Shown here one piece after another: positions 35,084 through 44,507 of a DNA stretch of 51,049 nucleotides. How positions within the stretch are numbered: position 1 is the stretch's first letter; each line of letters begins with the position of its first letter. A program made the position numbers and the translations under genes. The stretch is from Verrucomicrobiota bacterium (lineage in GTDB: Bacteria > Verrucomicrobiota > Verrucomicrobiia > Limisphaerales > JADLHS01): assembly GCA_013140495.1 (NCBI GenBank), contig JABFSR010000264.1, positions 1 through 51,049 of the forward strand. Reading direction: 5' to 3'. Below the pieces are notes generated by a model. It worked only from the letters and a program-made list of their open reading frames with translations, was not told the origin of the DNA and did not search any database.

Positions 35084-35740
35084 ATGAAACAAAAACCTGA
35101 CATCGAAGATTTGTTGGGTGTCATGGCGAAGCTGCGCTCGCCCAAGGGCTGCCCGTGGGACCGCGAGCAGAACCACATGACGCTGCGCCGACACGCGATT
35201 GAAGAGGTCTATGAATTGATTGATGCCATTGAGGCCGGCGACGATCACGAGATGGCCGAGGAACTTGGAGACCTATTGCTTCAGGTAGTTTTCCACTGCC
35301 AGTTGGCGAAGGAGCGCGGGGCGTTCGATTTCGAAAAGGTCACGCGTCATCTCGTGGACAAGCTTGTTCGTCGTCATCCTCACGTGTTCGGAAAGGTGAA
35401 GGTGAAGGACGTGGATGAAGTATGGGCGAACTGGGAAAAGATCAAGCACGCCGAAAAGAAAGGCACGCGGCACGAACGGCCCTCCGCGCTTGATGGAATT
35501 CCAAAACATCTGCCTGCGTTGTTGCGCGCAGAAAAACTCTTGAAGAAGGCGCGCAAGGCACAACTGCTCGTCAAAGAATCCGCCGGGCCAAAACGCAACA
35601 AAGCCTCGGTCGCGAAGCAATTATTTGATCTGACTCAATACGCCAGCCGACGAAAGTGGTCGGCTGAGGAATTGTTGGTGGCCGAGACGAAGAAGCGTGA
35701 ACGAACATGGCGGCGAGAGGAAGCTGTCCGGGCAAAGTAA
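35084..35740 (+). CDS. mazG: Nucleoside triphosphate pyrophosphohydrolase MazG
   Basis: House-cleaning NTP pyrophosphatase, 218 aa. RSPKGCPWDREQ start block, the EEVYEL...EELGDLLLQVVFH metal-binding segment (ExxE...ExxD), then a second shorter helical region with RRHPHVFGK and a basic C-terminus. The C-terminal repeat domain is reduced compared with E. coli MazG. ATG at 35084 follows the repeat directly. Confidence 0.93.
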   Translation: MKQKPDIEDLLGVMAKLRSPKGCPWDREQNHMTLRRHAIEEVYELIDAIEAGDDHEMAEELGDLLLQVVFHCQLAKERGAFDFEKVTRHLVDKLVRRHPHVFGKVKVKDVDEVWANWEKIKHAEKKGTRHERPSALDGIPKHLPALLRAEKLLKKARKAQLLVKESAGPKRNKASVAKQLFDLTQYASRRKWSAEELLVAETKKRERTWRREEAVRAK

Positions 35741-35757
35741 CCCATCAAAGCACTGAG

Positions 35758-36321
35758 TCAGTTCCACGACAAATCATCAGGAGACTGTGAGAGGAGCTTG
35801 TTTTGCCAGCCTCCCTTCTGCCGCAGAATGGCGGGCCAGATTTTTTCCGGCGGGGTATCAAACACCAGATCAAGTGAAGCAGGGTGCGTAAGCCACGCCT
35901 TGCGTTTCATCTCACTTTCAAGCTGTCCGGCGCTCCAGCCTGCGTAACCGGTAAAGAGCTTTATCTTTTTCTCGGGCGAAAATGATTCGCCGAGGTCCAC
36001 CAGTGCGTCCAGCGAGTGTTCGATGCCAAGATTGGGCAGCACGTTCGCGTCCGCCAAAAAATTATCCGAGTGCAAAAAGCTCAATGCCGTGGGTTGCACC
36101 GGGCCGCCCAGAAACAGCGTGCTTTGCTTCAACATCTCAGGCAGATCGGCCACGAGGGAATCACCCACCGTCTTGTCCGAGGCGCGGTTGAGCACCAGGC
36201 CAAATGCTCCGTCGGCATCGTGCTGGCAGATCAGCACGACAGCATGGTGGAAGAAGGACCCTTGCAGCGCGCCGCCATCCAGCAGCAACTGGCCTTTGAG
36301 AAATGGTGGTTTGTCCCGCAT
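35758..36321 (-). CDS. YqgE/AlgH family protein
   Basis: A 187-aa protein (start ATG 36321, alternative 36342). Family landmarks: LLLDGGALQGSFFHHAVVLICQHD, FGLVLNRASD, LFLGGPVQPTALSFLH, LFTGYAGWSAGQLE. The biochemical role is unknown; in pseudomonads AlgH is linked to alginate regulation. It is convergent with mazG and its promoter region overlaps the start of the small lipoprotein gene on the other strand. Confidence 0.9.
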   Translation of the reverse strand: MRDKPPFLKGQLLLDGGALQGSFFHHAVVLICQHDADGAFGLVLNRASDKTVGDSLVADLPEMLKQSTLFLGGPVQPTALSFLHSDNFLADANVLPNLGIEHSLDALVDLGESFSPEKKIKLFTGYAGWSAGQLESEMKRKAWLTHPASLDLVFDTPPEKIWPAILRQKGGWQNKLLSQSPDDLSWN

Positions 36322-36378
36322 CGCGATTCCAAAATGCACCATGCTTGCCGTCACGACAACTTCGATTAAACTCACAAC

Positions 36379-36498
36379 ATGAAAACCATTCTGCTTCTGT
36401 TTTTTGTTTTGGTTGTGTTGTTCACGTTGCCGGGCTGCAAATCTGATTCCGGCAGCCGGGAATTTGTTCCAGGCAAAGGCTGGGTGCCAACTCATTGA
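36379..36498 (+). CDS. Very small lipoprotein, 39 aa
   Basis: Begins MKTILLLFFVLVVLFTLPGC, a compact signal peptide ending in lipobox LPGC; the mature peptide is about 20 residues (CKSDSGSREFVPGKGWVPTH). The end has a VPGKGWVP motif that looks conserved. It starts 58 bp from the divergent YqgE gene and ends 110 bp before the next gene. It is short, so certainty is moderate, but signal and lipobox are well formed. Confidence 0.6.
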   Translation: MKTILLLFFVLVVLFTLPGCKSDSGSREFVPGKGWVPTH

Positions 36499-36607
36499 AG
36501 GCATCCGCAGCTTCACAATCTTCAGCCAGGGCCATGAACCGACGCGCCCCCCGACTTCACGGGTTTCATGGCTTGAATCCAAATTCGTCGGGACATAGCA
36601 TCCGGAG

Positions 36608-37465
36608 ATGGCACAACCCAAACGAAAGCAAAGTTTGCTTCAAGGTGCGCGAGTGTATCTTTCCGGCCCGATGGATTTCGTGGCTTCTCGGGATGTGGAA
36701 AAGCAATTCGGCTGGCGCAATCGTGTCAGCGAGTTCCTTCAGGTCATGGGTGTGACTGTGTTCGATCCGTGGTTCAAACCGGATGTCCGGGGATTGCACG
36801 AGTACGGACGCGAGGATCAAAAAAGTGGCGACCGCATCCGCACGCGCTGGACCTACGCCGGAGGCAGGAAAGGCGCGGAAGCGCGGTCGTGGTGTGCGAA
36901 ACAGTTCTGGGAGACACTTCACATTGATCTTCGCATGGTGGATACCAGCGACTTCACCATCTCGTACTGCCCGACAAACATTTACAGTGTCGGCACGCCG
37001 CACGAGATCATCATGGCGACGTTGCAACACAAGCCCGTGCTGTTCGTCAGCCCGCCGATTGTGTTTCCTGCGCTGCACGAACTTCGTGAGCATCTAAAGG
37101 GCGATGTGCGCGGCGCGGCACTCCTCAAGCGGCTGGAATCCGAAATCCCGATCAAGGAAAACCCGCGCGCCATTCCGAGCCTCTGGTACATTCCGCTGGT
37201 TGGAGGCGAAAACTTTTTCGACGGCTTCGGTTTTGCGCGTTACCGCGAGCGCTTCAAATGGACGGAGGAAATCCCGATTGACCGGCACGAGAAACTTTAT
37301 CCTCCGAAACGACCGCTGCTGCCGTTTGTGGAAAAGCTCAACCATCGTCTGCCGAAGAAGTGGGACAGCAAGCTGAACAAATTCGTGCCTGATGACGACT
37401 GGCTGCTGTGGGAGTTCAACACGGAAAAAATTCGAGGAAAACACGTCAAGTCTGTGCGCAAATAA
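36608..37465 (+). CDS. Nucleoside 2-deoxyribosyltransferase-like protein, unknown
   Basis: A 285-aa protein. The start VYLSGPMDFVASRDVEKQFG resembles the glycine-rich substrate loop of nucleoside 2-deoxyribosyltransferase-like (MTH538/NDT) folds, with DTSDFTISYCPTNIYSVGT and HEIIMATLQHKPVLFVSPP as the other core strands. The C-terminal 90 residues (LWYIPLVGGENFFDGFGFARYRERFKW) have no assigned family. A catalytic Glu is not clearly placed. The function is unproven. ATG at 36608; next gene 71 bp downstream. Confidence 0.6.
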   Translation: MAQPKRKQSLLQGARVYLSGPMDFVASRDVEKQFGWRNRVSEFLQVMGVTVFDPWFKPDVRGLHEYGREDQKSGDRIRTRWTYAGGRKGAEARSWCAKQFWETLHIDLRMVDTSDFTISYCPTNIYSVGTPHEIIMATLQHKPVLFVSPPIVFPALHELREHLKGDVRGAALLKRLESEIPIKENPRAIPSLWYIPLVGGENFFDGFGFARYRERFKWTEEIPIDRHEKLYPPKRPLLPFVEKLNHRLPKKWDSKLNKFVPDDDWLLWEFNTEKIRGKHVKSVRK

Positions 37466-37536
37466 ACTGTTCAGTGGAACGAGTTTCCAATTCTCACAAA
37501 ATCGACCTCGCAGCCCGACCTTTTGAACCTCACACA

Positions 37537-38790
37537 ATGTCAGACCACACCACCTTGGAATCACTTCTTGCCGCCCGAATGCCGGCGACAATCGAACTGC
37601 TTTGGCAAATGGTCGAGATAAACAGCTTCACCACGAATCGCGAAGGTGTGAACCAGCTGGCGGCGGTGACAGCCGAGTCGTTTGCGCCACTCGGTTTCGT
37701 TTCGAAATACGTCCCATCGGTTAACCCGGCATACGGCGATCATCTGGTCCTTACACGGCAAGGGCGTTCGAGCAAAAGCATCGCCTTGATTTCGCATTTG
37801 GATACGGTCTTTCCACCCGAGGAAGAGAAACGGAACAACTTTCACTGGTCTGTGGAAGGTGATCGCATTTTTGGACCCGGCACACATGACATCAAAGGCG
37901 GCACGGCAATGATGTGGCTTGTGTTGTCCGCCTTGCGCGAACACGCGAAGGAAATATTCGATGGCATCACATGGAAGTTGATCTGGAATTCCTCCGAAGA
38001 ATGTTTTTCAGCCGACTTCGGGGATGTTTGCCGCGCGGAGTTTGACGTGGACACGCTCGCGGCGCTGGTGTTTGAAGCAGAAGGGAGGCTCGGCATCGAG
38101 CATCTGAAGGTGGTTGCAAGAAAGGGCCGCGCTGCGTGGCGCGTGACGGTGAGTGGTCGTGGTGCCCATGCCGGTGGCAACCATCCGCATGGTGTCAATG
38201 CGATCGTCCAGGCTGGACGCATCGTTGAACGCATTGCCGCACTGACGGATTACTCGCGCGATCTGACTGTGAACGTGGCGACGATCACCGGTGGTACGGT
38301 GTTGAACCGTGTGCCGCATGAGGCCGTGATCGAGGGTGAATTCCGCGCGTTCACGCAAGAAGTGTATCAGTATGCGAAGTCAGCAATGCTCGCGTTGACC
38401 GGCCCGGGCGACGTTCGCGCGAAGACAGATCGTTTCCCGTGCGAGATCAAGGTGGAGATTCTAACCGAGAGCCGGCCGTGGCCGCGCAACGCCGGGACAG
38501 ACCGGTTGTTTGAATTCTGGCGCGCCGCAGGTGAGGAGATCGGTTGCCCGATGAACGTGCAGGAGCGCGGCGGGTTGAGCGATGGCAATCTCATCTGGGA
38601 TGCCGTGCCTACGCTGGATGGTCTGGGGCCGTGGGGAGAGAATGATCATTGTTCGGAGCGCAGCGCGGATGGTTCCAAATTGCCGGAGTATGTGGAGACA
38701 AGCACCTTTGTTCCCCAGGCGACTGTGAACGTGCTGGCGATTGTAAAACTCGCGCAATCTTACGGAGTCGTGGGCCAAGGCGTTTCTTGA
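37537..38790 (+). CDS. M20-family metallopeptidase (carboxypeptidase G2/ArgE-like)
   Basis: A 417-aa zinc peptidase/amidohydrolase. H87 and D89 in SHLDTVFP, D118 in GTHDIKGG, E154/E155 in NSSEECF, FEAEGR, and His in GENDHC near the C-terminus. A lid/dimer domain (residues ~190-310) holds GRGAHAGGNHPHGVNA and TVNVATITGGTVLNRVPHEA. No signal peptide, so probably cytoplasmic. Substrate uncertain. The ATG at 37537 fits the family start. Confidence 0.9.
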   Translation: MSDHTTLESLLAARMPATIELLWQMVEINSFTTNREGVNQLAAVTAESFAPLGFVSKYVPSVNPAYGDHLVLTRQGRSSKSIALISHLDTVFPPEEEKRNNFHWSVEGDRIFGPGTHDIKGGTAMMWLVLSALREHAKEIFDGITWKLIWNSSEECFSADFGDVCRAEFDVDTLAALVFEAEGRLGIEHLKVVARKGRAAWRVTVSGRGAHAGGNHPHGVNAIVQAGRIVERIAALTDYSRDLTVNVATITGGTVLNRVPHEAVIEGEFRAFTQEVYQYAKSAMLALTGPGDVRAKTDRFPCEIKVEILTESRPWPRNAGTDRLFEFWRAAGEEIGCPMNVQERGGLSDGNLIWDAVPTLDGLGPWGENDHCSERSADGSKLPEYVETSTFVPQATVNVLAIVKLAQSYGVVGQGVS

Positions 38791-38801
38791 GTCTGAAAAC
38801 A

Positions 38802-38837
38802 AAAATGCCGGCGTGAAACGTTGTGTCTCACGCCGGC
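38802..38837 (-). terminator. Rho-independent terminator of the DUF5069 gene
   Basis: A 10-bp perfect stem, GCCGGCGTGA (38807-38816) and TCACGCCGGC (38828-38837), has an 11-nt loop. Read on the minus strand, the stem is followed by ATTTTTGTTTTC, a proper U-tract, placing it just after the minus-strand gene's stop. There is no T-run on the plus strand side. Confidence 0.85.
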
Positions 38838-38855
38838 GGAGAACAGACAGGCGGC

Positions 38856-39299
38856 TTACTTCAACTCTGCCGCATGAAACTCCTGCCAATCATCCAGATT
38901 GTTCAGGTTGATCGCATCAGGGCAGACCGAGCTGGCTTCCGAGATGCCGCTCGCCTTGAGGATGCCGCTGCACGTGCCTTCGTCATGAATGTAGCCTTGA
39001 ATGGATACGTTGAGCTTGTGGATCGTAGCCTTGTCGAGCTTCACGCCGGGCTGCTTCTTGATCCATGCCTCGAATTGAGGATAGTTGGGCTTTGAATCCG
39101 TGATGAACTTTTTTACCGCGTCAGGATTCAGGTTCAGCGCGGAGCAGACCATCATGTCATAGCCCTTGCCGATGCCCGGGTAGCCGTCCGCCAGCTTGCC
39201 GCGGGCTTCGAGCGAGACTTTGAGCCAGAGACGTGGCAGATGCAAAACGCCGAGCGGGCCTGCAACGCCGGAACTAATCAGAGGTACAATTTTTGCCAT
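38856..39299 (-). CDS. DUF5069 domain-containing protein
   Basis: A 147-aa protein starting MAKIVPLISSGVAGPLGVLH and with RLWLKVSLEARGKLADGYPGIGKGYD, which I recognise as the DUF5069 family common in Verrucomicrobiota. The function is unknown; no signal peptide. The gene has its own clear terminator downstream and a 170-bp gap upstream. Confidence 0.85.
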   Translation of the reverse strand: MAKIVPLISSGVAGPLGVLHLPRLWLKVSLEARGKLADGYPGIGKGYDMMVCSALNLNPDAVKKFITDSKPNYPQFEAWIKKQPGVKLDKATIHKLNVSIQGYIHDEGTCSGILKASGISEASSVCPDAINLNNLDDWQEFHAAELK

Positions 39300-39469
39300 A
39301 GGTGTAATCAGTTTTTGGTTAATGTGACGCCGAGGAGGTTAGGCAAAACCGCGAATCGGTCAACCGCGATTTTCCACAGCGGGACGCCGCGTCAGGCCAG
39401 TCCTTTTCAAACCGCCCCTTCCCAGACGACTGACTGAGTGCGTTGCCCTGCTGCAAGCGTTCGGCGAAA

Positions 39470-40327
39470 TCAAGCAACGCGAGTACGCTTGATGGTGGAA
39501 TTTCGGACGATGCGATTCGCCCCGGCATAGACATTCATGGTCTCGCCGCGCAGAAACCCCACCAGAGTCTGTCCGCATTCGCGCGCGAATTCCACAGCCA
39601 GACTGGATGGCGCGGAGACGGCGCACACCACGGGAATCCGCGCGGCCAGGGCTTTTTGAAGAATCTCGAACGACGCCCGCCCACTGACCAGCAGGATGTG
39701 AAAATCCAGCGGCAGCTTGTTTTCCAGAAAGCCAAAGCCCAGCACTTTGTCCACCGCGTTATGGCGACCCACGTCCTCGCGCAGGACAAGCAATTGACCT
39801 TTGGCGTCGAAAATGGCCGCCGCGTGCAATCCGCCAGTCATTGCAAAAGTTTGTTGTGCTCCTTTCATGCGATCTGGCAATTGAACGAGCATCGTTGCAG
39901 ACACGGTGACTGGTGAAGTCACCGCCGGGAAATGTTGCTTCACGGATTCGATGGACGCTTTGCCGCACAGTCCACAACTGGACGTGGCGAAAACGTGCCG
40001 GGTCAATCGCGCAAAATCCACCTCGACTCCGGACCGTAGAAAAACATCCAGTGTGTTTCGCGGCTGCAAACTCGCGTGACACGTCGCAATGTCCACGAGA
40101 TCTTTACGCTTCCGGATGATGCGCTCGGTGAGCAAAAACCCTGCGGCCAGTTCGCGGTCGTGACCCGGTGTGCGCATGGTCACCGCCACACTGCGGCCAC
40201 GCACGCGGATTTCCAGCGGCTCCTCGCGTGCGACCTGGTCGGTGCTGGCCGTGGCCTGGCCAGCTTTCCACCGCACAATCTCAATCTTTGTGGCGCTCGA
40301 GGCGGCGCTGTCGTCAACTGGATTCAT
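39470..40327 (-). CDS. fdhD: Formate dehydrogenase accessory sulfurtransferase FdhD
   Basis: Transfers sulfur from a desulfurase to the Mo cofactor of formate dehydrogenase; 285 aa. Cys pair C118/C121 in SSCGLCGKAS, VREDVGRHNAVDKVLG and SGRASFEILQKAL are diagnostic. The ATG at 40327 shares its A with the fdsA stop (TGATG), so translation is coupled. A GTG one codon earlier is possible. It ends the formate dehydrogenase operon. Confidence 0.95.
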   Translation of the reverse strand: MNPVDDSAASSATKIEIVRWKAGQATASTDQVAREEPLEIRVRGRSVAVTMRTPGHDRELAAGFLLTERIIRKRKDLVDIATCHASLQPRNTLDVFLRSGVEVDFARLTRHVFATSSCGLCGKASIESVKQHFPAVTSPVTVSATMLVQLPDRMKGAQQTFAMTGGLHAAAIFDAKGQLLVLREDVGRHNAVDKVLGFGFLENKLPLDFHILLVSGRASFEILQKALAARIPVVCAVSAPSSLAVEFARECGQTLVGFLRGETMNVYAGANRIVRNSTIKRTRVA

Positions 40328-43026
40328 CACTTCGCGGCGGCGGGTTCGAGTTTCTCGATGCGCACGGCGGTGACTTTGTATTCGGGCGTCTTGGTGTAAC
40401 GGTCCCGGTGCGAGGTGGTGATCTGGTTCAGAAACACTCGGGTGGAGTGGAAGGTCGTGTAAACCTCGCCGGGCTTCACATGGTCGCTGATTCGCACGGG
40501 CAATTCCGCCGAACCTTGCTCGCTCCTCAGTCGGACGGCCTGACCGTCGGCCAGGCCCAGCTTGCTGGCGTCAGCAGGCGAAAGTTGAAGATAGTCGGTG
40601 GCGTGCAGAGTGCCGTTGGGCGTGCGATTAGTCTGCGTGGCGGCGTTGTATTGATACAGGTTGCGCCCGGTCGTGAGGAGAAAGGGATACTCCGACGACG
40701 TGAGCACCGGCGGCGCGACGTATTCGATGCGGCGCAGCGCAGTGGTCCTGCCGTGGGTGAAGTGATCCGTGTGCAGCGTTCCTGTGCCGGGATCGTTTTC
40801 GTCGACGCACGGCCACTGGAGGCCGCCGAGTTTGTCCATGCGCGTGTAGCTGATGCCAGCGGCTTCGGGCCAAAGCGAGCGGACTTCGTTCCAGATTTCC
40901 TCGGCGGACTGGTAGGCGAAGTGTTCGCCTTTGCCCATCAGTTTGGCGATGTCACAAACGATTTTCCAATCAGACCGCGCCTCGCCCTGCGGCGGCACCG
41001 CCTGGCGCACGCGCTGGAGGCGGCGCTCGCCGTTCATGAAGGTGCCGTCCTTCTCGAACGAACTCGCGGCGGGCAGAAACACGTTGCCGAATTCCTCCGC
41101 TGTTTGATTGATGAAGATGTCTTGAACGATGACGAGGTCGAGCTTCTCCATCGCGCGGCGCGTGTAGTGCATGTTCGGGTTCGTCATCACGATGTCGTAG
41201 CCGATGGACCACAGCACTTTCAACTTTCCGGCGACGGCGGCATCCATCATTTCGATCATGTTGATGCCGGGATTCGTCGGAATCGGAACTTGCCACGCGG
41301 CCTCGAAGCGTCCCCGCGCCTCGGTGATTGGCACGTACCCGGCGAGCAGCTTGGGTTCGGAACCCATGTGCGGCGCGCCCTGCACGTTGTTCTGGCCGCG
41401 CAACGGATTGATCCCGCTGCCGGGCTTGCCGATGTTGCCGGTGATAAGCGCCAGATTGACCAACGCCATGATGCCCTCGGTACCCTGAATGTGCTCGGTC
41501 ATGCCGAGGCCGTGGACAGAGAGGGAGGGTTTGTTGGTCGCGTAGAGACGCGCAGCCTCGCGGATCTTCGCCGCCGGCACACCGCAAATGCTTTCCACCT
41601 TCTCGGGCGCGAACTGCTGGATGAATTCCCGATACTCGTTGAACTCCGTGAGGCGCGTGCGGATGAACTCCTCGTCCACCAGCCCTTCCTCGACAATCAC
41701 CGCGCCCATGGCGTTGAAGAGGACGACGTTCGTGCCGGCGTGCAACTGAAGGTGCAGCGTGGCGAATTCGTTCAGCTCGATCTCGCGGGGGTCCACGATG
41801 ATGAGCTTCGCGCCATGACGGGCCGCCTGCTTGATGCGCGCCCCGGTGACGGGATGCCCCTCGGTCGGATTGACGCCGGCGACCAGGATCGTCCGCGCGA
41901 GCGCGATGTCGTCGAGCGAATTGGTGGCGGCGCCGGTGCCGAGCGTCATCTTCATCGCGGCGGCGGTGGGCGAATGACAGACGCGCGCGCAGCAATCAAT
42001 GTTGTTCGTCCCGAGCACGACGCGCGCGAATTTCTGCGCGACGTAATTCTCCTCGTTGGTGCCGCGCGCGGAACTCAACACGCCGATGCTGTCGGGGCCG
42101 TGCTTGGCTGTAGCTTCGCGCAACTTGTCGGCGATGAATTGGTTCACCTCATCCCAACTGACCTTCTGCCATTCGCCGTTGCGGCGGATCATCGGCGAAA
42201 GCGGGCGATCTTTGGACGTGACGTAGTCGAAGGCGTAGCGGCCTTTCACGCAGGCGTGGCCGTGATTGCTCGGGCCTTCCATCGAAGGGCGAATGGTCGT
42301 GATTTGTCCATTGCGCGTGCCTACGTTCACTTCACAGCCCGTGCCGCAGTAGGAGCAAATGGTCTTTGTCCAGTCCGTCGGCACGCCGCGCAGGAGCAGC
42401 GTGAGGTCTTCGAGCGCGCCGGACGGACAGGTGTCCACGCAGGCGCCGCAACTCACGCAGCCGCCGTCTTGCAACGTCACGCCGCGCACCGGCCCGATGC
42501 GCGTCTGGTCGCCGCGATTCCACGCCTTCCACACGAATTGCCCCTGCACTTCCTCGCAAATCCGCACACAGCGGTAGCACGTCACGCACTGCGTCATGTC
42601 CACGTTGATGTAAGGGTGCGTGAGGTCTTTCATGAACGGCACCGCCGGTTGCGGGGCGTTGCGCGAGCCGCGGGCCTTCACGTCGTATTCGCGGAGATAG
42701 CGATGGAACTGTTTGTCGGGAAACTGCGCGACGGCCTCGACCGGATAATCCTTCGCGAGCAGGCCGAGCAAGGTCTTGCGCACGCCCTGCACGGTGGGCG
42801 AGTGCGTCTGGATTTCCAATCCGTCGCGAAGTTGCGTGTTGCACGCAGTCACGAGACCGTTCACGCCCTTGACCTCGACCGTGCAGAGCCGGCAGGAGCC
42901 GTAAGGTTCGAGGCGATCGTCGTGACAAAGCGTCGGCACTTCGATGGCGATGCGGCCCAACGCCTGATTGATCGTGAGGCCGTCGGGGAATTGGTGCGAC
43001 TGGCCGTTGATGGTTACTTGAAGCAT
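40327..43026 (-). CDS. fdsA: NAD-dependent formate dehydrogenase catalytic subunit (FdsA/FdhA)
   Basis: An 899-aa molybdo- or tungsto-enzyme oxidising formate. Ferredoxin-like [2Fe-2S] with C34, C45, C48, C62; two [4Fe-4S] sets C147-C157 and C190-C200; and the Mo-domain [4Fe-4S] C224, C227, C231, C259. The active site is C350-H351 in CCARVCHSPTA, so the metal ligand is Cys, not Sec. I see no Cys-rich extra cluster between residues 95 and 140. The ATG at 43026, inside the fdsB 3' end, has AGGAG eight bases upstream. Confidence 0.94.
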   Translation of the reverse strand: MLQVTINGQSHQFPDGLTINQALGRIAIEVPTLCHDDRLEPYGSCRLCTVEVKGVNGLVTACNTQLRDGLEIQTHSPTVQGVRKTLLGLLAKDYPVEAVAQFPDKQFHRYLREYDVKARGSRNAPQPAVPFMKDLTHPYINVDMTQCVTCYRCVRICEEVQGQFVWKAWNRGDQTRIGPVRGVTLQDGGCVSCGACVDTCPSGALEDLTLLLRGVPTDWTKTICSYCGTGCEVNVGTRNGQITTIRPSMEGPSNHGHACVKGRYAFDYVTSKDRPLSPMIRRNGEWQKVSWDEVNQFIADKLREATAKHGPDSIGVLSSARGTNEENYVAQKFARVVLGTNNIDCCARVCHSPTAAAMKMTLGTGAATNSLDDIALARTILVAGVNPTEGHPVTGARIKQAARHGAKLIIVDPREIELNEFATLHLQLHAGTNVVLFNAMGAVIVEEGLVDEEFIRTRLTEFNEYREFIQQFAPEKVESICGVPAAKIREAARLYATNKPSLSVHGLGMTEHIQGTEGIMALVNLALITGNIGKPGSGINPLRGQNNVQGAPHMGSEPKLLAGYVPITEARGRFEAAWQVPIPTNPGINMIEMMDAAVAGKLKVLWSIGYDIVMTNPNMHYTRRAMEKLDLVIVQDIFINQTAEEFGNVFLPAASSFEKDGTFMNGERRLQRVRQAVPPQGEARSDWKIVCDIAKLMGKGEHFAYQSAEEIWNEVRSLWPEAAGISYTRMDKLGGLQWPCVDENDPGTGTLHTDHFTHGRTTALRRIEYVAPPVLTSSEYPFLLTTGRNLYQYNAATQTNRTPNGTLHATDYLQLSPADASKLGLADGQAVRLRSEQGSAELPVRISDHVKPGEVYTTFHSTRVFLNQITTSHRDRYTKTPEYKVTAVRIEKLEPAAAK

Positions 43027-44507
43027 GGCTCGATCTCCTGGGGGTAGTAATTGAGGATGGACTCGGCGAAGCGTGCGAGGCCGGTGCCGTGCCCGCAGAG
43101 GCTCGCGAGTTTGAGCGCGGCGACGAGGTCGCGGCCCTCCTGCAAGTCCGCTTTCGTCGCGTCGCCGGCGACGGCATTGGCAAAGATTTCCTCGACGCGT
43201 CCGCTGCCACTCCGGCAGGGCGTGCATTTGCCGCACGACTCGTAGGCACCGAAGGAAAAGACGTGCTCCATCAACTCCGGGATGGACGTGTGTTCATCAA
43301 ACGCCACCACGCCACCGTGCCCGACACCCGCGCCGATGGCGGCGAGTTCCTCGAAACCCAGCGGCGTGTCTATGAGATGCGGTGGAATGATGCCGATGAT
43401 CGGTCCCCCGATGAGCACGCCCTTGAGTTTGCCGCCGCCCCGCAAGCCGCCGCCGATTTCCTCGACGATGTGCCGCACCGTGACGCCGAACTCGACCTCG
43501 TAAAGGCCGGGCTGGTTAAACAGCGAGTTGAGTGAAAGCGCCTTCGTGCCGCGGCTCTTGTTGAAACCCAGCGCCGCGTAGGCTTCGCCGCCGTGCGTTA
43601 CGATCCAAGGCACGTTGACCAGCGTCTCGACGTTGTTGAGCAACGTCGGCTGGTCGAAAAGCCCGCGCTCAGTCGGATACGGCGGACGCGCCATGACTTC
43701 GGGGCGTTTGCCCTCGATGGAGCGGAGCAGGGAAGTCTCCTCGCCGCAAACATAGCTGCCGTGGCCGGTATAAACTTCCAAATCAAACGCGAAATTTTTT
43801 CCGCCGATGTGCGGGCCAAGCCAACCCGCCGCGCGCGCTTCGGCGATGGCCGCGCGCAGCACCGAGTTGGCGAGGGGATATTCGAGGCGTACGTAAATGT
43901 AACCCTTGCTCGCACCGACCGCGTAGCCTGCGACGATCATGGCCTCGATGAGCGCATGCGGATCGTCCTCCATCAGGTAGCGGTCAATGTAAGCGCCCGC
44001 GTCGCCTTCGTCGGCGTTGGCAACGACGTATTTTTCCCCGGCGGGTTGAGACGCTACTGCGCGCCACTTGCGTCCGGCGGGAAAGCCCGCGCCGCCACGT
44101 CCGCGTAAGCCGGAGGCTTCGACCGCCGCGAGAACTTGCTCCGGCGGATGCTGGAGCGCCTTGGCGAGCGCAGCGTAGTTGCCGTAGTCCGCCAGCGTGC
44201 GTGCGCCGCCGGCCCCGATCCGGCCAAGCACAATCCCTTGGCGCGAGAAAACCTTCACCGGCGGACGCGGATTGGTTTGCCCCTTCGCCGGCGCGGCGAA
44301 ACATTCGCCGAGACAATAAACGCGCGGATTCTGCGCGTTCGCCTCGGCCCACAGCGCGGGGTTGAGATGGCGCGCGGCAAAACACGCCGTGCCCTGACAG
44401 GCCTTGCCGGCGTGCTCGCCGTGCGGCAGGTGATAGAACGACTCGACATCAGCGGCGAGCGTCAGCGGCGGGCCGGCGATGGCAGGGTGGAAGGCAAGTC
44501 GGCTCAT
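43014..44507 (-). CDS. fdsB: NAD-dependent formate dehydrogenase diaphorase subunit (FdsB, NuoE/NuoF-like fusion)
   Basis: A 497-aa protein. The N-terminal thioredoxin-like domain has C37, C42, C65, C69 for a [2Fe-2S] cluster (NuoE/FdsG-type). It is followed by the NuoF body with FMN/NAD motif RGRGGAGFPAGRKW, ANADEGDAGAYIDR, HGSYVCGEETSLL and the C-terminal [4Fe-4S] ESCGKCTPCRSGS with SLCGHG. It passes electrons from the catalytic subunit to NAD+. It overlaps fdsA by 13 nt and the upstream gene by 4 nt. A separate FdsG is absent, its role presumably taken by the fused domain. Confidence 0.93.
   Translation of the reverse strand: MSRLAFHPAIAGPPLTLAADVESFYHLPHGEHAGKACQGTACFAARHLNPALWAEANAQNPRVYCLGECFAAPAKGQTNPRPPVKVFSRQGIVLGRIGAGGARTLADYGNYAALAKALQHPPEQVLAAVEASGLRGRGGAGFPAGRKWRAVASQPAGEKYVVANADEGDAGAYIDRYLMEDDPHALIEAMIVAGYAVGASKGYIYVRLEYPLANSVLRAAIAEARAAGWLGPHIGGKNFAFDLEVYTGHGSYVCGEETSLLRSIEGKRPEVMARPPYPTERGLFDQPTLLNNVETLVNVPWIVTHGGEAYAALGFNKSRGTKALSLNSLFNQPGLYEVEFGVTVRHIVEEIGGGLRGGGKLKGVLIGGPIIGIIPPHLIDTPLGFEELAAIGAGVGHGGVVAFDEHTSIPELMEHVFSFGAYESCGKCTPCRSGSGRVEEIFANAVAGDATKADLQEGRDLVAALKLASLCGHGTGLARFAESILNYYPQEIEPCFK

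Noticed and set aside
40168..43047. A 959-codon open frame on the plus strand opposite fdsA
   Set aside because: It mirrors fdsA, is Arg/His/Ala-rich with no domain, and arises from GC-rich codon positions of the real gene.
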